A stretch of 64,000 nucleotides of DNA. Origin: Arenimonas composti TR7-09 = DSM 18010. Its GTDB lineage: Bacteria > Pseudomonadota > Gammaproteobacteria > Xanthomonadales > Xanthomonadaceae. The notes under the pieces are model-generated. The model made no database searches and was not told the DNA's origin. It saw only the letters and a program-made list of their open reading frames with translations. The DNA is taken from NCBI RefSeq assembly GCF_000426365.1, contig NZ_AUFF01000001.1, positions 558,001 to 622,000 on the forward strand. The letters are read 5' to 3'. This document shows, piece by piece, positions 7,260 through 14,982 of this stretch. A program made the translations under genes and the position numbers. Every line of letters starts with the position of its first letter. Positions within the stretch are counted from its first letter, which is position 1.

Positions 7260-9742
7260 AGGCGCTGATGCTGGCCTGGCGCCAGTTGCGCCGGGATCTC
7301 GCCGCCGGCGAGGTCCGCATCCTGCTCGCCGCGCTGATGCTGGCGGTGATGGCCGTGAGCTCGGTCGGCTTCATCACCGACCGCGCCGAACGCGCGCTGG
7401 CCCAGGGCGCGAACGCGCTGCTCGGCGGCGACAGCGTGATCCGTGCCGACGCGCCGATCGACGCGCCGCTGCGCGAGGCCGCGTCGGCGCCGGGGCTGCG
7501 CAGTACCGAGACGCTGAGCTTCCCGACGATGGTCGCGGTCGGCGATCAATTCCGCCTCGGCGACCTGCGTGCGCTCGGCGAGGGCTTTCCGCTGCGCGGC
7601 GCCTTCCGGATCCGTGACGCCGATGGCAGCGAGCACGATGCCGGCGCGGTGCCCGAACCGGGCACCGCCTGGCTGAGCCTGGCCGGCGCCGACGCCCTGG
7701 GGGCCCGCATCGGCGACGAGGTCACGGTCGGCGAAAGCCGGCTGCGCCTCGCCGCGCTGGTCGCCCAGGAGCCGGATGCCGCGCTCGACTACTTCAACAC
7801 GGCGCCGAAGGTGTTCGTGAACCTCGCCGACCTGCCGGCCACCGGCCTCGTGCAGGAAGGCAGCCGCATCACCTACCGCCTGATCGTCGCGGGCGACGCC
7901 ACCGCGGTGGCCGGCTTCGACGCGTTCGCGGCGGACCATCTGGGTCGCGGCCAGCACCTGGAAACCGCCGCGGACGCGCGGCCGGAGATCCGCAACGCGC
8001 TCGACCGCGCCGGCCGCTTCCTGTCGCTGGCGGCGCTGGTCGCGGTGGTGCTCGCCGCGGTCGCGGTGGCGATGGCGGCCCGCCGCCACGGCGACCGCCA
8101 CCTGCAGGGGGCGGCGGTGATGCGCTGCCTCGGCGCCAGCCAGCGCACGCTCGTCGTGATCCATGCCGGCGAACTCCTGCTGCTGGGTCTGCTCGGCAGC
8201 GTGCTCGGCGTGATCGCGGCCTGGGGGCTGCAAGCGGGGGTCGGCGCCGCGCTCGGGCCGATGATGAAGCTCGACCTGCCGGCGGCGGGCTGGCGACCGG
8301 TCGCGGAAGGCTTCGCGGTCGGGCTCACCGTGCTCGTGGCGTTCGGCGTTCCGCCGGTGCTGGCGCTGCGACGCGTGCCGGCGCTGCGCGTGCTGCGCCG
8401 CGACCTCGACCCGACCGAGCCGGCCGCGTGGGCGGTCGCGCTGGCGGCGATCGCCGGGCTCGGCACCCTGATGTGGTGGAAGGCCGGATCGGCGGCGCTC
8501 GGTACGGCCCTGCTGGTCGGCGTCGCGGTGACGCTGGCGGTACTGGCCGGCCTGGCCTGGGTGCTGCTGGCCGTGCTGCGGCGGCTGCGGGGCCGCCTGC
8601 GCGGGCCCTGGCGTTTCGGGCTGGCGAACGTCGCCCGGCGGCCGGGCGTGTCGATCGCCCAGGTCGCCTCGCTCGGCCTCGGCCTGATGGTCCTGCTGCT
8701 GCTCGGCTTCGTGCGTACCGACCTGCTCGAACGCTGGCAGCAGTCGCTACCCGCGGACGCGCCGAACCGCTTCATCGTCAACGTGCAGCCCGACCAGGCC
8801 GAGGCGGTTCTCGGCTTCCTCGACGGTCGCGCGCTCGGCGAACCGGTGCTGTTCCCGATGATCCGCGCCCGTCTGATGGCAGTGAACGGGCGTGCGGTCA
8901 CCGGCGCGGATTTCCCCGAAGGACGCCCGCGCCACCTCGCCGAACGGGAGTTCAACCTGTCGCAGGGCGCGCTCGAACGCGACGACAACCGCATCGTCGC
9001 CGGTACGCCGTGGCAGGGCACGCCGGCGGCGCCGGAGCTGTCGGTGGAGGTCGGCTTCGCCGAGGCGCTGGGCTGGAAGCTCGGCGACGAGATCGGTTTC
9101 GACATCGCCGGCGCGCCCTTCGCCGGCCGCATCACCAGCCTGCGCGAGGTCGACTGGGAGAGCTTCCGCCCGAATTTCTTCGTGTACGCCTCGCCGGGCG
9201 CGCTGGACGGCTACGCCGGCAGCCACATCACCGCCGTCCGCGCCGATGCCGACGACCGCCGTTTCACCGCCGACCTGCTGCGGGAGTTCCCGAACCTGTC
9301 GGTGGTCGACATCGATGCGGTGCTGGCGCAACTGCGCGGCACGATCGGCCAGGTCAGCCTGGTCGTCGAGTCGGTATTCCTGTTCGCGCTGCTCGCCGGC
9401 GTGCTCGTGCTGCTGGCGGCGGTCAGCGCCAGCCAGGACGAACGCCTGCTCGAGGGCGGGGTGATGCGCGTGCTCGGTGGCAGCCGCCGGCAGCTGCGCT
9501 GGGCGCAGGTGTCCGAGTTCGCGACGATCGGCCTGCTCGCGGGTGCCGTGGCAGCGATCGCCGCGATGGTGCTCGCGGGGGTGATCGCGACCCAGGTCTT
9601 CGAGCTCGAGTGGCAGGCGGATCCGGGGCTGGCCGTGACCGGCGGGCTCGCCGGCGCGCTGGCGGCACTGCTGGCCGGCATGGCGGCGACGCGGCGGGTC
9701 GCGGCCACGCCGCCGTCGGTCACGTTGCGCGAGCTGGGCTGA
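7256..9742 (+). CDS. ybbP: FtsX-family ABC permease YbbP
   Basis: An 828-residue inner-membrane permease with two FtsX/MacB_PCD modules. After a short basic N-terminus there is one helix (about 20-40), a large periplasmic domain up to about 260, helices at about 265-285, 305-325 and 355-375, then a second block from about 390 with further helices, another periplasmic domain (about 495-705) and three final helices. This size and duplication is typical of YbbP, not LolC. It is translated with ybbA through an overlapping ATGA. The ORF converges on a DUF456 gene 15 nt away, which closes the two-gene unit. Confidence 0.88.
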   Translation: MKALMLAWRQLRRDLAAGEVRILLAALMLAVMAVSSVGFITDRAERALAQGANALLGGDSVIRADAPIDAPLREAASAPGLRSTETLSFPTMVAVGDQFRLGDLRALGEGFPLRGAFRIRDADGSEHDAGAVPEPGTAWLSLAGADALGARIGDEVTVGESRLRLAALVAQEPDAALDYFNTAPKVFVNLADLPATGLVQEGSRITYRLIVAGDATAVAGFDAFAADHLGRGQHLETAADARPEIRNALDRAGRFLSLAALVAVVLAAVAVAMAARRHGDRHLQGAAVMRCLGASQRTLVVIHAGELLLLGLLGSVLGVIAAWGLQAGVGAALGPMMKLDLPAAGWRPVAEGFAVGLTVLVAFGVPPVLALRRVPALRVLRRDLDPTEPAAWAVALAAIAGLGTLMWWKAGSAALGTALLVGVAVTLAVLAGLAWVLLAVLRRLRGRLRGPWRFGLANVARRPGVSIAQVASLGLGLMVLLLLGFVRTDLLERWQQSLPADAPNRFIVNVQPDQAEAVLGFLDGRALGEPVLFPMIRARLMAVNGRAVTGADFPEGRPRHLAEREFNLSQGALERDDNRIVAGTPWQGTPAAPELSVEVGFAEALGWKLGDEIGFDIAGAPFAGRITSLREVDWESFRPNFFVYASPGALDGYAGSHITAVRADADDRRFTADLLREFPNLSVVDIDAVLAQLRGTIGQVSLVVESVFLFALLAGVLVLLAAVSASQDERLLEGGVMRVLGGSRRQLRWAQVSEFATIGLLAGAVAAIAAMVLAGVIATQVFELEWQADPGLAVTGGLAGALAALLAGMAATRRVAATPPSVTLRELG

Positions 9743-9757
9743 GTCGGGGCAGGGGGT

Positions 9758-10246
9758 TCAGAGCACCCACATGGCGAAGGCGAACACGGCCAGCATCGCG
9801 ACCGCGATCGCGAGCTTAAGCACCACGCCGACGGCCAGCCCCAGCCAGGTCCCGAAGCCGATCTTCGTCGCGGCGCGCCAGTCGGTGCCATGCACCACCT
9901 CGCCGCCGACCGCGCCGAGCCAGGGGCCGAGCAACAGGCCGGGCAGGCCGAAGAACAGGCCGGCGAGGGCGCCGATCGCGGCGCCCCATTGCGCCTTCGC
10001 CGAGGCGCCGGCGCGGCGGGCGCCGTAGTAGCCGGCCAGCACGTCGACCGCGATCGCGACCAGCAGCAGCACCGTCAGCGCCGTGATCGTGCCGGCGCCG
10101 ACGCGCGCGAAACCGTCGTTCCAGGCCGCCAGCAGCAGCCCCGCCCAAAGCACCGGCAGTCCCGGCAGGACCGGAAGCAGGGTACCCAGCAGCCCGATCA
10201 CGACCAGCAGGATCGCGACGAGGTTCCAGATCAGGCCGGTGTCCAT
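9758..10246 (-). CDS. DUF456 family membrane protein
   Basis: A 162-residue, very hydrophobic protein with about five membrane segments and glycine-rich turns. The N-terminal block around LLGTLLPVLPGLPVLWAG matches the DUF456 family of small integral membrane proteins, as does the glycine-zipper-like stretch with LFFGLPGLLLGPWLGA. The function is unknown in all homologues I can recall. The start at the MDTGLIW methionine gives a short cytoplasmic N-terminus before the first helix. It lies 10 nt after the stop of the cytochrome gene on the same strand, so the two may be co-transcribed. Confidence 0.75.
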   Translation of the reverse strand: MDTGLIWNLVAILLVVIGLLGTLLPVLPGLPVLWAGLLLAAWNDGFARVGAGTITALTVLLLVAIAVDVLAGYYGARRAGASAKAQWGAAIGALAGLFFGLPGLLLGPWLGAVGGEVVHGTDWRAATKIGFGTWLGLAVGVVLKLAIAVAMLAVFAFAMWVL

Positions 10247-10256
10247 CCGTCGGCGG

Positions 10257-10655
10257 TCAGCCCTTGAAGTCGCGGTGGCAGTCCTTGCAGCCGGCGGACA
10301 CCCGGTCGAGGGCGACGCCGGCGGAGGCGCAGTCGGTCGGCGGCGTCGCCAGCGCCGCGTCGAGGGCGGCACGGAACGCGCTGGCGTGCTTCGCGAACAG
10401 CTCGTCGTCCTCGGTTTCGCCGAACGCGGGCTCGAGGTCGTTGGCCAGGTGGCGCAGCGTCTGCAGGTGCGGGGTCAGGTCGGTCGCGGCGCAGCGATTG
10501 CTGCGCACGGCCTGGTCCAGGCCGGCGGAGTGGAAACGCAGCATCGCCATCAGCGCCGTCGACGGCGGCGTTTCCTTGCGCAGCGCACTGAGCCCGATCA
10601 GGGAGCAGGCGGCGCCGACGAACAGACCGATCAACAGCACGATGACGAAACGCAT
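10257..10655 (-). CDS. Membrane-anchored cytochrome c'-like protein
   Basis: A 132-residue protein with an N-terminal hydrophobic signal anchor (about 4-24) and a single heme-binding motif CKDCH at residues 123-127, ten residues from the C-terminus. A C-terminal CXXCH after a four-helix body, here with FHSAGLDQAV, LTPHLQTLRHL and FAKHASAFRAAL helices, is the layout of cytochrome c' or b562-like proteins. Cytochromes c' bind NO or shuttle electrons in the periplasm. The sequence is shorter than a typical 130-residue mature domain plus signal, so this is a divergent member. Two other cysteines (about 17 and 55) are outside the motif. Confidence 0.65.
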   Translation of the reverse strand: MRFVIVLLIGLFVGAACSLIGLSALRKETPPSTALMAMLRFHSAGLDQAVRSNRCAATDLTPHLQTLRHLANDLEPAFGETEDDELFAKHASAFRAALDAALATPPTDCASAGVALDRVSAGCKDCHRDFKG

Positions 10656-10670
10656 GCGGCCTCCGAGCCG

Positions 10671-10705
10671 AAAAAAAACCGCCGTGACGATATCACGGCG
10701 GTTTT
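10671..10705 (-). terminator. Rho-independent terminator of the glycine-zipper lipoprotein gene
   Basis: A perfect 9-bp stem CCGCCGTGA/TCACGGCGG with a five-base loop is flanked on the left by eight A residues, which is a T8 tract on the minus strand. It sits between the lipoprotein stop and the cytochrome start, so it ends the upstream minus-strand transcript. Confidence 0.85.
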
Positions 10706-10739
10706 CCCGGGGGCGCGGCGGCGGGCCGCGACAGACCGG

Positions 10740-11219
10740 TCAGAGCGGGGTCAGACGGTTGCCGTCGACCCGCACGTAGGCACCCTCGCGGATGCCGTTG
10801 CCGAGCGAATTGCGGTTGAAGACCAGCACGCGTCCGTCGTCCATGCGCACGGTGATGTCGTAGGTCTCCTCGTTCATGCGGTTCTCGATGGCGTTGCCGG
10901 CAGCCGCACCGGCGACCGCGCCGACCACGGTCGCGGTGTTGCGGCGACCGGTGCTTTCGTCGTCCGCCAGTTCGCGGCCGACGACGGCACCGACGACGCC
11001 GCCGAGGACGGCACCGGTACGCGAGTTGTCGCGGCCGTTGCGGACGATCTGGATGCGCTCGATGCGGCCGCAGTCGTAGCAGCGCGACGGGCGGTCGTAA
11101 CCGCGGTCGTAGCCACGGTCGTAGCCGTAGCCGGAGTTGTAGCTGGACGGCCCGGTGGCACAGGCGCTCAGGGACGCGGCGACGGCCGCGGCGAGAAACA
11201 GGGAAAGCTTGCGGTTCAT
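10740..11219 (-). CDS. Glycine-zipper outer-membrane lipoprotein (17 kDa antigen/SlyB type)
   Basis: A 159-residue lipoprotein with a signal peptide ending LSAC (lipidated Cys about 20). The mature part begins with a tyrosine-rich run of three YDRG units. A glycine-zipper 2TM segment (about 70-115) follows, with GAVLGGVVGAVVGREL and VVGAVAGAAAGNAIE as its two halves. A beta-like tail then carries ITVRMDDGRVLVFNRN. This is the Rickettsia 17-kDa antigen/SlyB fold of outer-membrane stress lipoproteins. A good Shine-Dalgarno (GAGGAG) supports the start. It has its own downstream terminator. A second glycine-zipper protein lies near 15 kb. Confidence 0.8.
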   Translation of the reverse strand: MNRKLSLFLAAAVAASLSACATGPSSYNSGYGYDRGYDRGYDRPSRCYDCGRIERIQIVRNGRDNSRTGAVLGGVVGAVVGRELADDESTGRRNTATVVGAVAGAAAGNAIENRMNEETYDITVRMDDGRVLVFNRNSLGNGIREGAYVRVDGNRLTPL

Positions 11220-11331
11220 GGCATGTCTCCTCGGATTCGGGGGGCGCCCCGAGGTTGGTCCTGCACGGCTTGACGCGGACCGACCAGGAAAGGCTCGGCG
11301 ACGTTGTCCATCAAGCGTGGTGACGCACGCG

Positions 11332-11337
11332 TAAACT
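11332..11337 (+). promoter_or_regulatory. -10 element of tcdA, leaderless placement
   Basis: TAAACT ends 6 nt before the tcdA ATG, predicting a leaderless transcript. There is no clear -35 at normal spacing (TTGTCC lies 22 nt upstream). Confidence 0.42.
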
Positions 11338-11343
11338 GCGCGG

Positions 11344-12126
11344 ATGAACGCGATGTGGAAGGAACGCTTCGCCGGCATCGACCGGCTGTACGGCAGCGGC
11401 GCCGGTGCCCGCCTGGCGACGCGGCACGCCTGCGTCGTCGGCCTCGGCGGTGTCGGTTCGTGGCTCGTCGAATCGCTGGCCCGCAGCGGCGTCGGCCGGC
11501 TGACCCTGATCGACGCCGACGACGTCTGCGTCAGCAACACCAACCGCCAGCTGCATGCGCTCGAAGGCGAGTACGGCCGCGGCAAGGGCGAGGTGCTGGC
11601 CGAGCGCTGCCGCGCGATCAACCCGGGCATCGCCATCGAGGTGGTGCCGGCTTTCCTGACGACCGCCAATCTCGAGTCGCTGCTCGATCGCGACCACGAC
11701 ATCGTGCTCGACGCCTGCGACAGCCTGCGCACGAAGCTCGAGATGATCGTGTGGTGCCGGCGCCGCAAGCTTCCACTGGTGGTCTGCGGTTCCGCCGGTG
11801 GCCGCACCGACCCGACCCTGGTACGCGTGCGCGACCTGTCGCGCACCGAGCACGACGCGATGCTGGCCCTCGTGCGCAAGCGGCTGCGCGCCGGCCACGG
11901 CTTCCCGCGCAATCCCGACCGCTACTTCGGGGTGCCCGCGGTGTACTCGCTCGAGAACGTCCGCTATCCGCAGGCCGACGGCAGCGTCTGCGGCGTGCGT
12001 CCGCAGCTCGATGCGGCGGCCGCACTGAAGCTCGACTGCGGCACCGGCCTCGGCGCGGCGACGCATGTCACGGGCACGTTCGGATTCGCGATGGCCGGCA
12101 GGGCGCTGGCGCTGCTGCTCAAGTGA
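11344..12126 (+). CDS. tcdA: tRNA threonylcarbamoyladenosine dehydratase TcdA
   Basis: A 260-residue E1-like (ThiF/MoeB-type) enzyme that converts t6A at position 37 of ANN-decoding tRNAs into its cyclic form, using ATP. The nucleotide-binding loop is VGLGGVGSW (about 33-41), followed by LIDADDVCVSNTNRQ, which holds the conserved Asp and Arg/Asn residues. The VLDACDSLRTK and CGSAGGRTDPT blocks are typical of TcdA/CsdL. The C-terminal part with GVPAVYSLE and GTFGFAMAGRA is also typical. It is the first gene of a run of four closely spaced genes on this strand. Confidence 0.92.
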   Translation: MNAMWKERFAGIDRLYGSGAGARLATRHACVVGLGGVGSWLVESLARSGVGRLTLIDADDVCVSNTNRQLHALEGEYGRGKGEVLAERCRAINPGIAIEVVPAFLTTANLESLLDRDHDIVLDACDSLRTKLEMIVWCRRRKLPLVVCGSAGGRTDPTLVRVRDLSRTEHDAMLALVRKRLRAGHGFPRNPDRYFGVPAVYSLENVRYPQADGSVCGVRPQLDAAAALKLDCGTGLGAATHVTGTFGFAMAGRALALLLK

Positions 12127-12161
12127 AGCCGCCCGGCCCGCATCGCGAGGACGCTGTCGCC

Positions 12162-12563
12162 GTGAGCGGCTGGATCGTGGCCTTCGCGCTGCTGGCCGCC
12201 GGGGCCGCGGTGTACTGGTTGAGCAGCCGCCCGGCAGTGTTCGAACACTGGTTCCGTCTGCCGCAGCCCTCCGCGCTCGGCCTCGACCACCCGCGTCTGG
12301 TCGCGGTCGCGGATGCGATTCGCCGCTGGTTCCCGGACCTCTGCTGGTCCGTGTTCGCCGGGGTGGCGGCGCGCGACCTGGCGTGGGCCACCTTCCGGCG
12401 TGTCGACCTCGTCGTCGTCGTCTTCGCGGCGATGTCCTGGGAACTCGGCCAGCTCGTGCTCGGACACCGCGGCTACGCACATTCCGACCTGGCCATCAGT
12501 TTCCTCGGCGGCGTGCTAGCGTTCGCGTGGCCCGGGGAAACCGCGAAGGAGTCCGAAACCTGA
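12162..12563 (+). CDS. Small VanZ-like membrane protein
   Basis: A 133-residue protein with about four hydrophobic segments (about 3-20, 55-72, 84-104, 113-128). The order FPDLCWSVFAG, then WELGQLVLG, then HSDLAISFLGG loosely resembles the VanZ-like pattern of Trp, Glu-x-x-Gln and Asp-Leu, but I do not consider that proven. The GTG at 12162 places the first helix right after the start; an earlier GTG at 12123 overlaps the tcdA stop and would add 13 polar residues. The stop codon overlaps the next ATG (TGATG), implying translational coupling to the repeat protein. Function unknown. Confidence 0.65.
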   Translation: MSGWIVAFALLAAGAAVYWLSSRPAVFEHWFRLPQPSALGLDHPRLVAVADAIRRWFPDLCWSVFAGVAARDLAWATFRRVDLVVVVFAAMSWELGQLVLGHRGYAHSDLAISFLGGVLAFAWPGETAKESET

Positions 12564-13231
12564 TGAAGACGTGGATCGTCGCCGCGCTCGCCGTGGCGCT
12601 TTCGGGAGCGGTCGGCGCTGCCGCCGCACAGCAAGACGAGGTCGACCGGCTGCAACTGCTCGGCCCGGATGTCCAGGACTGGCACCTGAGCCTCGATGGC
12701 CACCGCTGGCGCATTCCCCGGGGCTGCCTGATGGGCCGCCTGTTCGGCGGTGACGAGGAAGGCCGGCGCTTCGGTACCGGCGAGGAAGGCAGGTTGCTGG
12801 GCGCCGGTGAAGAGGGTCGCCGCCTCGGGGCCGCGGAAGACGGCAGACGCCTGGGAGCGGACGAGGAAGAACGCCACCTGGGGGCAGCGGAAGACGGGCG
12901 CCGTCTCGGCGCCGACGAGGAAGGCCGCCGGCTGGGCGCCGCCGAGGAAGGCCGACGGCTCGGCGCGGACGAAGAGGGAAGAAGGCTGGGGGCGGCCGAG
13001 GAGGGCCGACGCCTCGGTGCCGCGGAAGAAGGCCGACTTCACGGCTCGGCGGTCGAACCGCTCGCGTGCCGGCATTACAGCGATGCGGACGTGCCGAATG
13101 CCGTTCTCGTCGAAGGCGTGGGTGGACGCCGCATTGTCCTCAATCCGGCGAGCCGTTACCTTCTCGAAGTCCGTCACCTTCCGGCGTCCGCCGGTGGTGA
13201 CGAGGACGACAGGCTGATCGTCATTCGATGA
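12563..13231 (+). CDS. Secreted protein with eleven tandem nonapeptide repeats
   Basis: A 222-residue protein with a signal peptide (about 1-22, ending in the alanine run before QQDEVD). A short domain follows, then eleven contiguous copies of a nine-residue unit with consensus GAxEEGRRL (residues 62-160), and a C-terminal domain of about 60 residues with strand-like LVEGVGGRRIVLN and YLLEVRHLP segments. The only two cysteines (55 and 169) bracket the repeat array, so a periplasmic disulfide closing it is possible. Each repeat is acidic then basic. I do not recognise the family. The start overlaps the previous stop, and the next gene is a lipoprotein. Confidence 0.75.
   Translation: MKTWIVAALAVALSGAVGAAAAQQDEVDRLQLLGPDVQDWHLSLDGHRWRIPRGCLMGRLFGGDEEGRRFGTGEEGRLLGAGEEGRRLGAAEDGRRLGADEEERHLGAAEDGRRLGADEEGRRLGAAEEGRRLGADEEGRRLGAAEEGRRLGAAEEGRLHGSAVEPLACRHYSDADVPNAVLVEGVGGRRIVLNPASRYLLEVRHLPASAGGDEDDRLIVIR
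12746..13042 (+). repeat. 27-bp tandem repeat array, 11 copies, coding
   Basis: Eleven head-to-tail 27-bp units encode GAxEEGRRL. The units differ mostly at third codon positions (for example CGC, CGA, CGG, AGA and AGG all serve for Arg), so the peptide is conserved while the DNA has drifted. The array has no gap and ends with a degenerate unit GAAEEGRLH. Confidence 0.9.
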
Positions 13232-13248
13232 CTACAGGGGAGAACCGA

Positions 13249-13809
13249 ATGAGCAACACGAAGCAGGCGCGCGGCTGGCGTGCAGTCCTCGCAATGGTGG
13301 CGTTCGCCGTCGCGGCCATCGCCGGGCTCGGGTGTGCGACCGGCCCGGTCATGGACACGACGCCACGGCCGATTCCCACCGGAACGCTGGTCAACCGCGA
13401 CGTGACCATCATCGCCGAAGACGGCAGTTTCCAGCTGCAGCCGGGCGAACAGTTCCCGACGCCGTTCGCGACCAGTGCCCTCTGGAACGCGTCGATCCCC
13501 GCGAACACGCTGGTCAATACCTACACACGCGCCCGTTCGTGGGGCGCACGTCCGGTGATCATCCGCCAGGCGGGCAAGGCCGACCTGCACGGCCTGCTGC
13601 TGTTCAACAATGCGATCGCGGCCGCGGTGGGTCCCGGCAGCCAGTCGTATTACGTGAACCTGCCGCAGGACAAGCTGGACAACGCGCGTCGCGGCAACAC
13701 GACGGTCGTCTACGAGATGATGCGCTACAACGTCATCGACGAGTACGGCACGTCGCAGCAGAAGGACTGGTACAGCTGGATCCTGTGGATGTCCTCGACG
13801 CCGCTCTGA
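13249..13809 (+). CDS. Putative lipoprotein of unknown function
   Basis: A 186-residue protein with a long N-region, a hydrophobic stretch and a lipobox GLGC (lipidated Cys about 29). The mature part is mixed alpha/beta with no motif that I recognise; landmarks are GTLVNRDVTIIAEDGSF, a QLQPGEQFPTPFATS loop and a tyrosine/tryptophan-rich C-terminus. An AGGGGAG Shine-Dalgarno before this ATG decides the start; an upstream ATG at 13228 overlaps the repeat-protein stop but lacks such a site. Its position directly after the repeat protein suggests that the two envelope proteins work together. Function unknown. Confidence 0.7.
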   Translation: MSNTKQARGWRAVLAMVAFAVAAIAGLGCATGPVMDTTPRPIPTGTLVNRDVTIIAEDGSFQLQPGEQFPTPFATSALWNASIPANTLVNTYTRARSWGARPVIIRQAGKADLHGLLLFNNAIAAAVGPGSQSYYVNLPQDKLDNARRGNTTVVYEMMRYNVIDEYGTSQQKDWYSWILWMSSTPL

Positions 13810-13821
13810 TCCATCCCGTCG

Positions 13822-13843
13822 ACGGCCGCCCCAGGGCGGCCGT
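13822..13843. terminator. Hairpin between convergent genes
   Basis: A perfect 9-bp GC stem ACGGCCGCC/GGCGGCCGT with a CCAG loop occupies the 40-nt gap between the lipoprotein gene and tatD. There is no real T tract, so termination is likely but not certain. Confidence 0.45.
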
Positions 13844-13849
13844 CCTGCG

Positions 13850-14620
13850 TCAGGCGCCGCGACCGAACAGGCGCTCGGCGTTCGTGAACGTCTGCCGTGC
13901 CACTTCGTCTGCCGACTGGCCGCGCAGCGCCGCGACGGTTTCCAGCACCTCGACCAGGAACGCCGGCTCGTTGCGGCCACCGCGTTGCGCCTGCCCCGGC
14001 TGGTCGGGCGCGTCGGTCTCCAGCAGCAGGAATTCGCCCGGCATCGACGCGACGGTGCGGCGCAGCCGCCGCGCCCGTTCATAGGTCACCGGGCCACCGA
14101 TGCCGAGGCTGAAGCCGAGATCCCAGAGCTGGCGCGCCTGCTCGTCGCTGCCGGACCAGCTGTGCACGACGCCGTGCAGGCCGCCGATCTTGCGGATCGC
14201 CTGGATCACCGCGTCGACCGCGCGCCGGGCGTGTACGACCACCGGCAGGTCGAACTCGCGTGCCAGCCGCAGCTGGCCGTCGAAGAAGCGCGCCATCGCG
14301 TCGTGATCGAGGCCCTCGACGTAGAAGTCGAGGCCGCACTCGCCGACGGCGGCCGGACGTTCGCCGTCGAGCCAGCGCCGCAGCGCGTCGAGATCGGCGT
14401 CGCGGTGGTCGGCGAGGAACATCGGATGCAGTCCGTAGGCGGGCCGCAATCCTTCTTCCTCCGTGCAGATCCCGCGCAGCTTCGGCCAGCCGGCACGGTT
14501 GACCGCCGGCACCAGCTGTCGCGTCACGCCGGCGGCACGGGCGCGCGCCAACACCGCGTTGCGGTCGACGTCGAACTCGGCCGCGTCGAGGTGGCAGTGG
14601 CTGTCGTAGAGCATGGTCAT
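13850..14620 (-). CDS. tatD: TatD family metal-dependent hydrolase (deoxyribonuclease)
   Basis: A 256-residue TIM-barrel metallohydrolase of the TatD group, with 3'-5' DNase or D-aminoacyl-tRNA deacylase activity in relatives. The metal ligands are visible: HCH near the N-terminus (His 8 and 10), the Glu in VGECGLDFY (about 94), His in VVVHAR (about 130), His in VVHSWSG (about 153) and Asp in LLLETDAP (about 203). It starts with ATG overlapping the TGA of the upstream small membrane protein on the same strand. Which TatD subfamily it belongs to (TatD, YcfH or YjjV) cannot be decided by eye; the short length leans to the YjjV side. Confidence 0.87.
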   Translation of the reverse strand: MTMLYDSHCHLDAAEFDVDRNAVLARARAAGVTRQLVPAVNRAGWPKLRGICTEEEGLRPAYGLHPMFLADHRDADLDALRRWLDGERPAAVGECGLDFYVEGLDHDAMARFFDGQLRLAREFDLPVVVHARRAVDAVIQAIRKIGGLHGVVHSWSGSDEQARQLWDLGFSLGIGGPVTYERARRLRRTVASMPGEFLLLETDAPDQPGQAQRGGRNEPAFLVEVLETVAALRGQSADEVARQTFTNAERLFGRGA

Positions 14621-14853
14621 TCGGCAGGCGGCTCCCGGGGCGGTGCCGGCGCGGCCGCCTCGACGACGGCCCCGCGCCGCTTCCAGTTGGCGAGCACGAG
14701 CACGCCGAGCGCGGTCACCAGCTCGTCCAGCAGGGGCAGGGGATCCGGCAGGAGCCAGCTGACCAGCATCAGCACCAGCGTCACCCGGAACAGGGTCGGG
14801 TGCTCGAGGCGGCTGAACCAGCCGACGACCGGGGCGGTGAGGGGGTGCGGCAT
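14617..14853 (-). CDS. Small membrane protein of unknown function
   Basis: A 78-residue protein with one or two hydrophobic segments: a helix around LFRVTLVLMLVSWLLP, a proline break, and LDELVTALGVLVLANWKRR, then an alanine/proline-rich tail. It resembles small conserved Xanthomonadaceae membrane proteins, but I cannot name the family securely. A GAGG site seven bases upstream of the ATG supports the start; a longer version with MRGRS is less likely. Its TGA overlaps the tatD ATG, so the two are coupled. Confidence 0.65.
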   Translation of the reverse strand: MPHPLTAPVVGWFSRLEHPTLFRVTLVLMLVSWLLPDPLPLLDELVTALGVLVLANWKRRGAVVEAAAPAPPREPPAE

Positions 14854-14982
14854 GGATCGACCTCGCACGGCAGCGCGTGAAAACGTGATGATGACATCCT
14901 GCGCTTGCTCCGCCTGCGTTCAGGCACGCGGAGCGAGGCTCCGGGCGACGGTGTCGCCACACCGCCAGATGAGGAGTCCGCC

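Noticed and set aside
12473-13177. Minus-strand and +1 open frames across the nonapeptide array that also give repetitive peptides
   Set aside because: A 27-bp repeat gives periodic peptides in all frames. Only the annotated frame has a signal peptide and third-position variation that preserves the peptide.
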